Positions 7,083-14,612 of a DNA stretch of 17,282 nucleotides are shown here, one piece after another (position 1 is the stretch's first letter; each line of letters starts with the position of its first letter). Source of the DNA: Kytococcus schroeteri (lineage in GTDB: Bacteria; Actinomycetota; Actinomycetes; Actinomycetales; Dermatophilaceae). The stretch covers positions 31,432 through 48,713 of the forward strand of contig NZ_PKIZ01000019.1 in NCBI RefSeq assembly GCF_002847825.1, given 5' to 3'. A program made the position numbers and the translations under genes. The notes beneath the pieces were generated by a model. It saw only the letters and a program-made list of their open reading frames with translations, did no database searches and had not been told where the DNA came from.

Positions 7083-8609
7083 TCAGCGGCGGGCCAGGCC
7101 CTCGCGGATGCTCGTGGGGTCGTGGTGGTCCACGTCGCCGGAGGGCAGGTGCTGGAACGCCTCGTCACCCTTGCCGCACGCGATGACCAGGTCGTTCTCC
7201 CGCGCCATGGCCACGGCCTCCAGCAGCGCAGTCCGCCGGTCCAGCGTGATGTGCGTGTCCCCGGCATCGGCGCCGGCCATCACCTCCTCGGCGATGGTCG
7301 CCGGGTCCTCGCCGTACGGGTCGTCGGTGGTGATGATGCCGACGTCCGCGATGCGGGAGACGACCTCGCCCATCAACGGGCGCTTGGCCGCATCGCGCTC
7401 CCCGGCCGCGCCGTACACGCAGATGAGGCGCCCGCCGGCCATGTCCGCGATCTTGCGCGCCACGGTGAGCACCACCTCCAGCCCCACCTCGGTGTGCGCG
7501 TAGTCCACCACCGCCATGAACCCGTGCTCGGCGGCCTCCGGGATGCGCTGGAAGCGGCCGGGCACCTGCCCCAGGTGCTTCACCGCCTCCACCACGGCGA
7601 GCGAGTCGTGACCGGACTCCAGCGCCACGGCCACCGCGCCGGCCACGTTGAGCGCGTTGTAGTCGCCCACCAGCGGCGGCTCCAGGCGCAGCTCGCCGTG
7701 GCGCGGCGTGTCCAGAGTGAACTGCATGCCCTCCAGGGTGAGGTCGGTGGGCTCCACGATGCGGTAGTCGGCTGCCTCGTCGAAGCCGAAGGTCAGCGCC
7801 CCGGGGAACTCGCGGGCCAGCCGACGGCCGTAGGTGTCGTCCACGTTGGCCAGGCGCGGGCCGGAGGTGCGCTCGAAGAGCTGGCGCTTGACCTGGAAGT
7901 AGGTCTCCATGTCGCCGTGGATGTCCAGGTGGTCGCGCGTGAGGTTGGTGAAGATGGCCGAGGCGTACTCCACGCCGGTGACGCGGTGCAGCTCCAGGCC
8001 GTGGCTGGAGGTCTCGAGCACGGCGTCGGAGGCACCGGCCTCCACCATGCGGCGCAGGTTCTCCTGCACCAGCGGGGCCTCGGGGGTGGTGCGCATGGCC
8101 GGCCGGCCCACACCGTCGACGATGACCTCCACCGTGGTGGACAGGCCCACCTTGTCGGTGCCCAGCACGCCGGCCAGCAGGTTGTAGAGCACGTAACTGG
8201 TGGTGGTCTTGCCGTTGGTGCCGGTGATGCCGTGCACGCGCAGCGAGCGGCTCGGGTTGCCGTTGACGGCCGCGGCCAGGTGGCCCAGGGCGGCGCGGGC
8301 GTCGCGCACCCGCACCACGGGCAGGGGGCCGGCTGCCTCCAGCTCGGCGATGCGGGGGTCGGCCTCCCGGTCGGCGGCCGTGGGCCACTCGCGCTCGACC
8401 ACCACGAGGCCCGCCCCGGCATCGAGGGCACCGGGGGCGAAGCGCAGGCCGTCGTTCTTGAACCCGGAGACGGCCACGAACGCGGCGCCCGGCGTGACGG
8501 CGCGGGAGTCGTGGGTGACCGCCGTGATGCCGGGGGTGCCGGAGAACTCCTCGGGCACCTCGCGGACGGGCAGGGCCAGGGCGGTCGCGATGTCGTCTCG
8601 GGTCAGCAC
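7083..8609 (-). CDS. murE: UDP-N-acetylmuramoyl-tripeptide synthetase (MurE)
   Basis: MurE adds the third amino acid to UDP-MurNAc-L-Ala-D-Glu in the cytoplasm during peptidoglycan synthesis. The 508-residue protein has HDSR in the N-terminal UDP-binding domain (33-36), the ATP loop GITGTNGKTT (127-136), ETSSHGLEL (199-207), TNLTRDHLDIHG (221-232), the lysine expected to be carbamylated (K241 in QVKRQLF), VPGRFQ (349-354), VVDYAHT (367-373) and GKGDE (479-483). The specificity motif, DNPR in meso-diaminopimelate enzymes, reads DDPYGEDP (429-436). Lacking the arginine, it suggests L-lysine or another diamino acid as substrate. GTG start at 8609; no Shine-Dalgarno, but TAGGCT six bases upstream points to a leaderless mRNA. 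No other cell-wall cluster gene is adjacent. Confidence 0.94.
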   Translation of the reverse strand: MLTRDDIATALALPVREVPEEFSGTPGITAVTHDSRAVTPGAAFVAVSGFKNDGLRFAPGALDAGAGLVVVEREWPTAADREADPRIAELEAAGPLPVVRVRDARAALGHLAAAVNGNPSRSLRVHGITGTNGKTTTSYVLYNLLAGVLGTDKVGLSTTVEVIVDGVGRPAMRTTPEAPLVQENLRRMVEAGASDAVLETSSHGLELHRVTGVEYASAIFTNLTRDHLDIHGDMETYFQVKRQLFERTSGPRLANVDDTYGRRLAREFPGALTFGFDEAADYRIVEPTDLTLEGMQFTLDTPRHGELRLEPPLVGDYNALNVAGAVAVALESGHDSLAVVEAVKHLGQVPGRFQRIPEAAEHGFMAVVDYAHTEVGLEVVLTVARKIADMAGGRLICVYGAAGERDAAKRPLMGEVVSRIADVGIITTDDPYGEDPATIAEEVMAGADAGDTHITLDRRTALLEAVAMARENDLVIACGKGDEAFQHLPSGDVDHHDPTSIREGLARR

Positions 8610-8615
8610 CCCGTC

Positions 8616-8621
8616 AGCCTA
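8616..8621 (-). promoter_or_regulatory. -10 box for leaderless murE transcript
   Basis: TAGGCT on the minus strand ends six bases before the murE GTG, with no ribosome-binding site between. This matches the TANNNT-plus-six geometry of leaderless actinobacterial genes. No clear -35 box is seen. Confidence 0.6.
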
Positions 8622-8672
8622 GGTGGTGCGTCACCCGGCGGCACGGGTGCGGGGGCGCGGGCCGGCACGCGG

Positions 8673-8707
8673 CGAGGCCGCCGCCCCCATCGGGGACGAC
8701 GGCCTCG
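8673..8707 (-). terminator. Hairpin terminator after the thioredoxin gene
   Basis: An 8-bp stem (8673-8680 with 8700-8707) with an inner CCCC/GGGG pairing begins 20 bases after the thioredoxin stop and separates that gene from the murE promoter. No U tract follows. Confidence 0.6.
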
Positions 8708-8727
8708 TGGGTCGGTGCTGGCCGGGC

Positions 8728-9189
8728 TCAGGCGAACGGGTTGGCCGGGTCCGGGCCCCCGGCGGCAGTGCCCTCGTCGGCCGGGTTGGCCGGCTGGGCG
8801 GGCGCCTGCTGGGCCTGCTGCTGCGCGGCGGCCTGCTCCTGGGCCACCTGCGCGCGCACCTGGTCCATGTCCAGGCCCTTCACGGCCTCGAGCACCTCGT
8901 CGAGCGCGCTGCCGGGCATGGCGCCGGGCTGGGCGAACACGCCGATCTGCTCACGGAAGGCCATGGTGGTGGGCACCGACTGGATGCCCAGTGCCCCGGC
9001 CAGCTGCGGCTGCGCGTCGATGTCGACCTTGCCGAACACGACGTCCTCGTGCTTCTCGGAGGCCGCCTCGTAGACGGGGGCGAACTGCGTGCACGGGCCG
9101 CACCAGGTGGCCCAGAAGTCCACGACCACCATCGGGTTGTCCTTGATGGTCTGCTCGAAGTTCTCAGCGGTCAGCTCAACGGTGGCCAC
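8728..9189 (-). CDS. Thioredoxin with Gln/Ala/Pro-rich C-terminal tail
   Basis: The first 110 or so residues form a thioredoxin fold: VVVDFWATWCGPC with the redox pair C30/C33, a VDIDAQPQLAGALGI strand-helix, and the cis-proline SVPTT (P73). It should act as a cytoplasmic disulfide reductase. Unlike ordinary 105-110-residue thioredoxins it continues to 153 residues with a low-complexity tail rich in Gln, Ala and Pro, ending in GPDPANPFA. The tail may be a flexible linker or interaction segment. The start is GTG at 9189, with GAGGAGG five bases upstream; the much longer open frame above it is antisense to the serine hydrolase gene. It is transcribed alone and divergently from that hydrolase. 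Confidence 0.93.
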   Translation of the reverse strand: MATVELTAENFEQTIKDNPMVVVDFWATWCGPCTQFAPVYEAASEKHEDVVFGKVDIDAQPQLAGALGIQSVPTTMAFREQIGVFAQPGAMPGSALDEVLEAVKGLDMDQVRAQVAQEQAAAQQQAQQAPAQPANPADEGTAAGGPDPANPFA

Positions 9190-9345
9190 GGGGCCTCCTC
9201 GGATGTCAGCGGGCACCGGCGCCGGACGGCGCGGTGCGTGGTCGCCCGGTTCAACCGCGACGCCCGGGCGCTTGTTCCACCGGCCGCTCCCCCGCAGCCA
9301 CACCCCCGGCGGCCCCGCCCCCAGCCGCCCGCGCCGCCACGGCGT

Positions 9346-9351
9346 TACGGT
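9346..9351 (+). promoter_or_regulatory. -10 box for leaderless serine hydrolase transcript
   Basis: TACGGT lies six bases before the ATG at 9358, and no ribosome-binding site intervenes. The remainder of the 168-base divergent gap (9190-9357) holds the thioredoxin ribosome-binding site and G+C-rich sequence with no other clear signal. Confidence 0.55.
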
Positions 9352-9357
9352 CCTGCC

Positions 9358-10737
9358 ATGAGTGATGCCGCCCACACCCCCAGCCCGCTGCGTCCGGACA
9401 CCGTGCGCACCCTGCGCCGCACCGCCCTGGAGCGCCAGCGCACCGGCCGCGTCCCGGCCCTGTTCGCCGGCGTGCAGCGCGGCGGGCGCTACGTGTGGAG
9501 CGAGGGCATCGGCACCACCGGCGCGGGTGAGGACCGCGACCGCGCGGCCACCGCCGACGACCAGTACCTCGTGGCGTCCAACACCAAGACCTTCACCGCC
9601 GTCATGGTCATGCAGGCCCGCGACGAGGGGCGCCTCTCCCTGGACGACCGCCTGGGCGACCACCTGCCCGGCGCCGCGCCCTCGCCCGCGCTCGGCGCCA
9701 CCGTCCGCTCCGCCCTGGCGCACGTCTCCGGCGTGCAGCGCGAGCCCCACGGCGACGTGTGGGAGACCCTCCTCTTCCCCGATGCCGCGGGCCTGCTCCG
9801 CGAGTCCGCACAGGCCGAGCAGGTGGGCCGCCCGCACACGCGCTGGCACTACTCCAACCTCATGTACTGCCTGCTGGGCGAGGTGGTGGCCCATCTGGAC
9901 GGGCGCTCGTGGGCGGAGTCGCTGCAGGCCCGGCTGCTCGACCCGCTGGGTCTGGCGCGCACCACGGTGGGCTTCGACGGCGCGCACGTGCAGGGCTACT
10001 TCGTGCCCCCGTTCAGCGACGTGCCCGTCATCGAGCCGGTGCCGGACTTCCGCGGCACCGCACCCTGCGGCGGCCTGGCCTCCACCCCGGCAGACATGGC
10101 GCGCTGGTCGGCCTTCGTGGCCGACCCGGACCCCGCCGTGCTCTCGCCGGACACGCTGGAGGAGATGACCCAGCCGCAGGCCGTGGTGGACCCCCGTGGG
10201 TGGTCCCAGGCGATGGGGCTCGGGTTCTTCCTGCTGCGCCGTGGCCAGCGCGTCTGGGTGGGGCACACCGGCGGCATGCCCGGCCACATCACCGGGGTGT
10301 TCACGCACCGCGAGTCCGGCACCGGCGGACTGGTGTTCATGAACAACTCCGCCTCGCCCGACCCGAGCGCGTTCGCGGTGGACCTGGCCGATGCCGTGGA
10401 GGAGGCCGAGCCCGCAGAGGAGGCGGTGTGGGCACCCGGCACCGAGGTGCCCGAGGAGCTGGCCGGCCTGCTGGGCCACTGGTACACCGAGGGCAGCCAC
10501 GTGGTGTTCAGCGTGCGGCAGGGGCAGTTGGAGGCCCGCATGGCCGGGGCCCCGGCGGACGCGCCGCCGTCGGTGTTCGAGCGGGTCGAGGACGACCTCT
10601 ACCGCACCGTCTCGGGCCGTGAGCGCGGTGAGCTGCTGCGCATCACGCGGCGTGCCGACGGCTCGGTGCTGAAGCTGAACTGGGCCACGTACCTGGTGAG
10701 CCGGGAACCGCTCGCCTTCGGCCAGCACCCCGCCTGA
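9358..10737 (+). CDS. Serine hydrolase of the beta-lactamase / penicillin-binding-protein-like family
   Basis: This 459-residue protein has the class C beta-lactamase fold signatures in order. SxxK is ASNTKTFT (nucleophile S74, K77), the YxN motif is HYSNLMY (Y165, N167), and HTGG (303-306) takes the place of KTG. HTG is typical of esterases, D-aminopeptidases and other non-lactamase members, so the substrate is uncertain and resistance to beta-lactams should not be assumed. A C-terminal region from about residue 355 (VPEELAGLLGHWYTEGSH onward) resembles the small beta-barrel often appended to this family. No signal peptide is present, so it is probably cytoplasmic. The ATG at 9358 is supported by the leaderless -10 box rather than a ribosome-binding site. 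Its last 139 bases are antisense to the PAP2 gene. Confidence 0.9.
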   Translation: MSDAAHTPSPLRPDTVRTLRRTALERQRTGRVPALFAGVQRGGRYVWSEGIGTTGAGEDRDRAATADDQYLVASNTKTFTAVMVMQARDEGRLSLDDRLGDHLPGAAPSPALGATVRSALAHVSGVQREPHGDVWETLLFPDAAGLLRESAQAEQVGRPHTRWHYSNLMYCLLGEVVAHLDGRSWAESLQARLLDPLGLARTTVGFDGAHVQGYFVPPFSDVPVIEPVPDFRGTAPCGGLASTPADMARWSAFVADPDPAVLSPDTLEEMTQPQAVVDPRGWSQAMGLGFFLLRRGQRVWVGHTGGMPGHITGVFTHRESGTGGLVFMNNSASPDPSAFAVDLADAVEEAEPAEEAVWAPGTEVPEELAGLLGHWYTEGSHVVFSVRQGQLEARMAGAPADAPPSVFERVEDDLYRTVSGRERGELLRITRRADGSVLKLNWATYLVSREPLAFGQHPA

Positions 10738-11468
10738 GCCGCGGCGGAGCGGGTGGCACCCCCTCGACGGGGGTCCACCTGCCGCCAGGTGGCCCGCAGC
10801 AGCCGCTGCACCACGCGGCGCCCCGGACTGTGCCACCACCGGTCGCCCCAGAGCACCAGGCGCAGGAGCACACCGCCCACCACCACGCCGGCCACGAGGT
10901 CGAGCACCCAGTGGTAGCCCAGCAGCTGGGCGACGGTGGTGGTGGTGCCCACGAGCGCCAGCCAGCCGGCCACGAGGGCGGCCTGCCCCCATCGGGGGAG
11001 GACGACGGTGCGGTGCACCAGCAGCACGCCGGTGCCGTAGAAGAGCACCGCGGCGGCCGTGTGGCCCGAGGGGTAGCTCACGCCGTGCGCGCCGTTGACG
11101 AGCAGACCGCCGGTGAAGAAGCCCGGGTCACCGATGGTGGGCGAGGACCGGGCCAGGAGCGTCTTGAGCGAGCCGACGCCGGCGTAGAAGAGGAGCTCGG
11201 CCCAGACCACGAGGCGCAGCGGGTGGAGGCTGCACTGGCGGCGGCAGGACCACACGGCCACACCGAGCAGCACGGGCAGGGCCACCACCTGGCCGGCCAC
11301 GTTGTCCAGGGCGTGCAGCAGCTCGTACTCCCGCGGGTCGCGGCCGGCCATGCGCACGCCGTGCAGCTGGCGGTCCACCGCGGCGGCCGGACCCATGGCC
11401 GCCAGGGTGAGCGCGCACAGCAGGGTGGCCAGCACCGGCAGGCGCGTGATCCGGTCGAGGGAGCTCAT
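10599..11468 (-). CDS. PAP2 superfamily membrane phosphatase
   Basis: A 289-residue polytopic protein with about six hydrophobic segments (near residues 11-29, 57-73, 86-100, 137-151, 161-179 and 188-207) and PAP2 signatures. K102 and R107 in LKTLLARSSP stand for motif one, SYPSGH (131-136) is motif two with the catalytic His, and GYHWVLD (184-190) carries motif-three H186 and D190. Such enzymes remove phosphate from lipid phosphates or undecaprenyl pyrophosphate at the membrane. The motif-three arginine, usually six residues before the His, is alanine (A180), as in more divergent members. The ATG at 11468 lacks a ribosome-binding site but has TAGCCT six bases upstream. The C-terminal 50 residues are basic and low-complexity and lie antisense to the end of the serine hydrolase gene. 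Confidence 0.85.
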   Translation of the reverse strand: MSSLDRITRLPVLATLLCALTLAAMGPAAAVDRQLHGVRMAGRDPREYELLHALDNVAGQVVALPVLLGVAVWSCRRQCSLHPLRLVVWAELLFYAGVGSLKTLLARSSPTIGDPGFFTGGLLVNGAHGVSYPSGHTAAAVLFYGTGVLLVHRTVVLPRWGQAALVAGWLALVGTTTTVAQLLGYHWVLDLVAGVVVGGVLLRLVLWGDRWWHSPGRRVVQRLLRATWRQVDPRRGGATRSAAAQAGCWPKASGSRLTRYVAQFSFSTEPSARRVMRSSSPRSRPETVR

Positions 11469-11474
11469 GCCTCG

Positions 11475-11480
11475 AGGCTA
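11475..11480 (-). promoter_or_regulatory. -10 box for leaderless PAP2 transcript
   Basis: TAGCCT on the minus strand ends exactly six bases before the ATG at 11468. The geometry is the same as for murE, the serine hydrolase and the AAA+ gene. Confidence 0.55.
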
Positions 11481-11579
11481 GGAAAGCGACTGCAGGGCAG
11501 GGTCTTCGTTGCGCCCGGGGTTGGTGCGGAAGCAGTCAGGCCTCCGCCAAGAGCCCTTCAGGCCGTGGCATGGGTCACG

Positions 11580-11617
11580 ACGAGGCCCCCGGGGACGCGG
11601 GTCCTCGGAGGCCTCGT
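11580..11617 (-). terminator. Hairpin terminator after the Tat-exported protein gene
   Basis: A stem of 8 bp (11580-11587 with 11610-11617) continues, past one mismatch, into a 7-position inner stem (11589-11595 with 11602-11608, one wobble or mismatch) closing a six-base loop. It starts 15 bases after the stop codon. Confidence 0.65.
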
Positions 11618-11631
11618 GGCGTGCTGGGAGG

Positions 11632-12345
11632 TCAGCTCTGCGCCGGGATCTCCTGGGTCACCGTGCCCCACGGGGAGGTGACGGTGATCGTGTACTGCGA
11701 CAGGCGCTGCTGGCCGTCGGCGGTCAGACCCTGCGACTTGAAGCGGAGGTCGAAGGTCACCGGGTCGGACCCGCAGGCGCGGATGTCCTGCAGCATGGTG
11801 ATGGTCCAGGTCCAGCAGTTCGTCCCGTTGTACGCGCCGTACGCGGCACCGCTGGTGACCACCTGGCCGTTGTAGCCGCTGAGGTCGTACATGCCCGAGT
11901 CGCGCACGATGACGTCCGGCCAGGCCGCCGGGCCGGGCTCGGTCTCGGACGTCTCCACGGGGGTGTCGCCGTAGTAGGTGCCCAGGTTCTCGGTGATGGT
12001 GATGGTGATGGTGTCGCCGACACCGTAGGGGGTGGTGGCGGCAGCCGGGTCGCACTCATAGGCGCCCGTGCCGTCGTTGTCCCAGGTCTGGGCGACCGGG
12101 GTGGTCTGGTCGTAACTGGCGGCACCGGTGGTGTCGGTGGTGCCCATGATGATGTACGGCACCATGCCACCGGAGTCACCGTTGGTGGGCACAGCGGCGC
12201 CCTCCCAGGTGTTGTACCAAGGGCCGGCGGCGAGCTTACCGGTAGGCGAAGAAGCGACGGCGGGAGCAGCGGATGCCACGGCCACCACCGGGGCGGCCCA
12301 GGCCGCGCCCTTGACGACGGCGCGACGCGAGGTCTGCGTGTTCAC
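11632..12345 (-). CDS. Tat-exported hypothetical secreted or surface protein
   Basis: The 237-residue protein starts with a twin-arginine signal: SRRAVVKGAAW (6-16), a hydrophobic stretch, then AAPAVA with likely cleavage after residue 31. The mature part is acidic and rich in Thr, Gly, Tyr and Asp, with alternating hydrophobic strands such as DTITITITENLG and QYTITVTSPWG, so an all-beta, Ig-like or adhesin-like fold is plausible. Three cysteines (in YECDP, TNCWTW and RACGSD) fit one disulfide plus one free residue. There is no LPXTG sorting signal and no C-terminal membrane anchor. Similar Tat-signal proteins are common in Micrococcales, without known function. GTG start at 12345 with GGAGG four bases before it. 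The gene is monocistronic, with its own sigma-A-like promoter and a terminator. Confidence 0.85.
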   Translation of the reverse strand: MNTQTSRRAVVKGAAWAAPVVAVASAAPAVASSPTGKLAAGPWYNTWEGAAVPTNGDSGGMVPYIIMGTTDTTGAASYDQTTPVAQTWDNDGTGAYECDPAAATTPYGVGDTITITITENLGTYYGDTPVETSETEPGPAAWPDVIVRDSGMYDLSGYNGQVVTSGAAYGAYNGTNCWTWTITMLQDIRACGSDPVTFDLRFKSQGLTADGQQRLSQYTITVTSPWGTVTQEIPAQS

Positions 12346-12449
12346 GGTTCCTCCAGGGAGAAGTCAGTCGGCAAAGGATCTGGGGGTGCGGGCACGCCCC
12401 GGCCCCTCGACCAAGGCGCACCCCAACGCGGCGAACTCGCCGCCCGACG

Positions 12450-12478
12450 AAAATAGGTGTATTTCCTCAGGCTTGCAA
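12450..12478 (-). promoter_or_regulatory. Sigma-A-like promoter of the Tat-exported protein gene
   Basis: On the minus strand TTGCAA (12473-12478) and TATTTT (12450-12455) are separated by exactly 17 bases. Each matches four of six consensus positions, in an unusually A+T-rich patch of this window. The predicted 5' untranslated region is about 95 bases. Confidence 0.7.
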
Positions 12479-12480
12479 CC

Positions 12481-12494
12481 GTGTCCCGGGTCAC
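12481..12494. promoter_or_regulatory. Near-palindrome next to the promoter (operator candidate)
   Basis: GTGTCCCGGGTCAC is a 14-base palindrome with one mismatched pair. It abuts the upstream edge of the -35 box, a typical place for an activator or repressor site. No regulator gene is in the window. Confidence 0.4.
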
Positions 12495-12599
12495 ACATCT
12501 CTGCTGAAATGAAACACGTTGTCCCGCATACTCTTCGCCTGAGTCCGGGACTGCTCCCCCCTCCTTCACACCCCCGCCCGAGAGGCAGTCACGTGGCGC

Positions 12600-12950
12600 T
12601 CACCGACGCATGCGGGACGTTCCTGCAGAACTCGTGAGGCGGCCAGTGAGGGCCCCCAGCGCCGCACCGACGACGGCGGGCACGCCCACCAACATCGCCA
12701 TGAACGGGGGAAGGCCCCGCAGGTCCGAGGTGAGCACCGACCGGTCCGGCGGCCAGGCGAAGCCCTGCGCGTTGAAGGCACCGACCACGCCCAGCAGCAG
12801 ACCCACCACCAGCCACGCGAACACGACGCCGAGGACGCCCCGGCCACGGCGGGTATCGAGGAAGGACCACACCAGGGTGACCACCGCGGCCAGGGCGAAG
12901 ACCAGCAGGCCCGTGCCGAGGCCGGTGTCGTCGGGAGCGAGGTGCGTCAG
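12600..12950 (-). CDS. Small membrane protein, or detached C-terminus of the permease
   Basis: The conventional start is GTG at 12884, giving 94 residues, but it has no ribosome-binding site and cuts through a hydrophobic segment that begins upstream (TGLGTGLLVFALAAVVTLVW). The coordinates given assume a CTG start at 12950 (116 residues) that restores this segment. The product then has three likely membrane spans: that one, GVLGVVFAWLVVGLLLGVVG, and MAMLVGVPAVVGAALGAL. The frame is the same as that of the permease upstream, separated only by the TGA at 12966-12968. It may therefore be the last part of a longer permease interrupted by a nonsense codon, or a separate gene with an unusual start. 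No family is recognised. Confidence 0.5.
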   Translation of the reverse strand: MTHLAPDDTGLGTGLLVFALAAVVTLVWSFLDTRRGRGVLGVVFAWLVVGLLLGVVGAFNAQGFAWPPDRSVLTSDLRGLPPFMAMLVGVPAVVGAALGALTGRLTSSAGTSRMRR

Positions 12951-12965
12951 GACGAGGGTGGAGTG

Positions 12966-14612
12966 TCAGGTGCGATCCCGGCAGTCTCGGAGAGCGGCGA
13001 GGGTCGCCGGCATCGTGCCACTGGCGCCCTCCCCGAGACCGAGCAGCTGCTGCACGTCCTCCAGGTCGGCGCCCCGGCACCAGGCGGTGGTCGTGTAGGC
13101 CAGCGAGTCCGCGGACGGCCCCTGGAGGACGCCCGGCGGCGTGAGCCCGCGCGTGCGGGACTGCCCGATGCTGGGGTGCACGTCCGCGCCGTCGTCGCCC
13201 ACGGTGCTCGAGATGACACCTGTTGTCACGAGATGGACGGTGCGGGGCAGCGCCTCGGGATGGGGCGACGACGTGTAGAGGCCCTCCACCGTTCGCAGCG
13301 CTGCCGGCACGTAGCCGGCATCGGGGGCCGGAGCGCACACCCGGAGGTCGACCTTCGCGCTGCGTGCGCAGCTCTCGACCCCGTAGGCCTGCTCCCACCG
13401 CGCGTCCACGTCCTGGGACGGGGGCCTCGGCGTCGCGATCACGACGGCGAGCACCGCGACCAACCAGAGCGGAGCCAGCCACACCCTCCCGGAGAACCAC
13501 CCGATGACCGCCCCCACCGCGGCGAGGACCACCCCCTCCAGCACGACGACACACGCCACGGGCCAGCCCGCAGCGAACTCCCGCAGAGCCACCTCCGCGG
13601 GGACGTGCCGGGAGAGGTCACCGGTCGCCACGAGGGCCAGCACGGCGATGGGGACGAGCAGGCCGATGGCGGCGATGCGCGCGGCCCGGCCAGCAGCACG
13701 GCCGATGAGCTCGGAGCGGCTGCGGGTGGAGAGCTCCTCCCACTGCACCACGCCCGCGCGCCACCGGGCCTGGCCGGTGACGAGACCGGCCACCGCGGCA
13801 GCCCCCATGAGGATGAAGTGCGCCGCCGGCAGGTCCCTGGCCAGCAGCAGCCGGGGGCTCCCTCCCCAGTACGGCAGGCTCGCCAGCTGCGTCCAGAGGA
13901 CGGACAGTGCCACGACTCCCATCAGCGGGCCGGTCAGCGCCGCTGCCCCCAGCCCCGGCCGGGTGCGACGCCCTGCGAATCCTGCGCGCGAGCCACGGGG
14001 CATCCGCCTCGCCCCCTGGCGCCGGAAGGTCAGACCCGACAGGTACGAGCCCACGCCCACAACCCACACGATCACGCAGGTGAGCAGGCTCAGGTTGGGT
14101 TCACCGGTGGCCTCGAAGCGCAGCGTGGCAGGTGCTCGCAGCGCGCCGAGTACCCCGTCGGGGAGGGTGGGCTCCACCGGCCAGCCGACCAACATCGACC
14201 CGAGTGCCGCGACGACGGGGAGCACCCAGACAGCAGGACGCGGCACCACGGTCAGGCTCACCAACCCCAGCCCCATGAGGGCCGCGGCGTTGCGCCACGC
14301 GGCGAGTGCCTGGGCGTCACCCGGGAAGACGAGAATCGCCAGAACGCCGGCCAGCGCCGTCGTGAGCGCCACCAGCACACCACGACGAGCGAGCAGGGAT
14401 CGCGGCGCGATGCGCTCGAGATCGTGCTCGTTCACGAAGGCGAAGAGCAGCGGCAGCGACATGGCGTTGGAGATCCACAGCGGGCCCACCTCGATCGAAC
14501 CGCCCAGACCGGCCGCGGCGACCAGCACCGCCATCACACCGGTGGCGATGACGGCGGCGAGGGCACAGCGCGGCAGCTCCTGGTGCCTGGCCCAGAGCAG
14601 CCACCCCCTCAC
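12966..14612 (-). CDS. ABC transporter permease-like protein with extracytoplasmic C-terminal domain
   Basis: The 548-residue protein has about 11 hydrophobic segments between residues 17 and 393, for example LAAVIATGVMAVLVAAAGL, VLVALTTALAGVLAILVF, LTCVIVWVVGVGSYLSGL and the pair near 350-372 and 377-393. A soluble domain of about 150 residues (395-548) follows and should lie outside if the N-terminus is inside. It has four cysteines (C415, C426, C512, C544) able to make two disulfides. Its GTG start overlaps the ATPase stop as GTGA, so it is almost certainly the membrane partner of that ATPase. I know similar actinobacterial permeases with a C-terminal Cys-x10-Cys domain but cannot name the substrate. 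The stop TGA is in frame with the small membrane segment downstream. Confidence 0.75.
   Translation of the reverse strand: MRGWLLWARHQELPRCALAAVIATGVMAVLVAAAGLGGSIEVGPLWISNAMSLPLLFAFVNEHDLERIAPRSLLARRGVLVALTTALAGVLAILVFPGDAQALAAWRNAAALMGLGLVSLTVVPRPAVWVLPVVAALGSMLVGWPVEPTLPDGVLGALRAPATLRFEATGEPNLSLLTCVIVWVVGVGSYLSGLTFRRQGARRMPRGSRAGFAGRRTRPGLGAAALTGPLMGVVALSVLWTQLASLPYWGGSPRLLLARDLPAAHFILMGAAAVAGLVTGQARWRAGVVQWEELSTRSRSELIGRAAGRAARIAAIGLLVPIAVLALVATGDLSRHVPAEVALREFAAGWPVACVVVLEGVVLAAVGAVIGWFSGRVWLAPLWLVAVLAVVIATPRPPSQDVDARWEQAYGVESCARSAKVDLRVCAPAPDAGYVPAALRTVEGLYTSSPHPEALPRTVHLVTTGVISSTVGDDGADVHPSIGQSRTRGLTPPGVLQGPSADSLAYTTTAWCRGADLEDVQQLLGLGEGASGTMPATLAALRDCRDRT

Noticed and set aside
9358..10737. 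Beta-lactamase (antibiotic resistance) call
   Set aside because: HTGG replaces KTG and there is no export signal; an esterase or peptidase-like serine hydrolase is the safer name.
11998..12020. GGTGAT-like triplet-doublet repeat
   Set aside because: It simply encodes alternating Thr-Ile in a beta strand of the Tat-exported protein; no sign of an independent role.
12342..12569. 75-codon minus-strand frame upstream of the Tat protein
   Set aside because: It spans the promoter, operator candidate and ribosome-binding site; no start signal and mixed composition.
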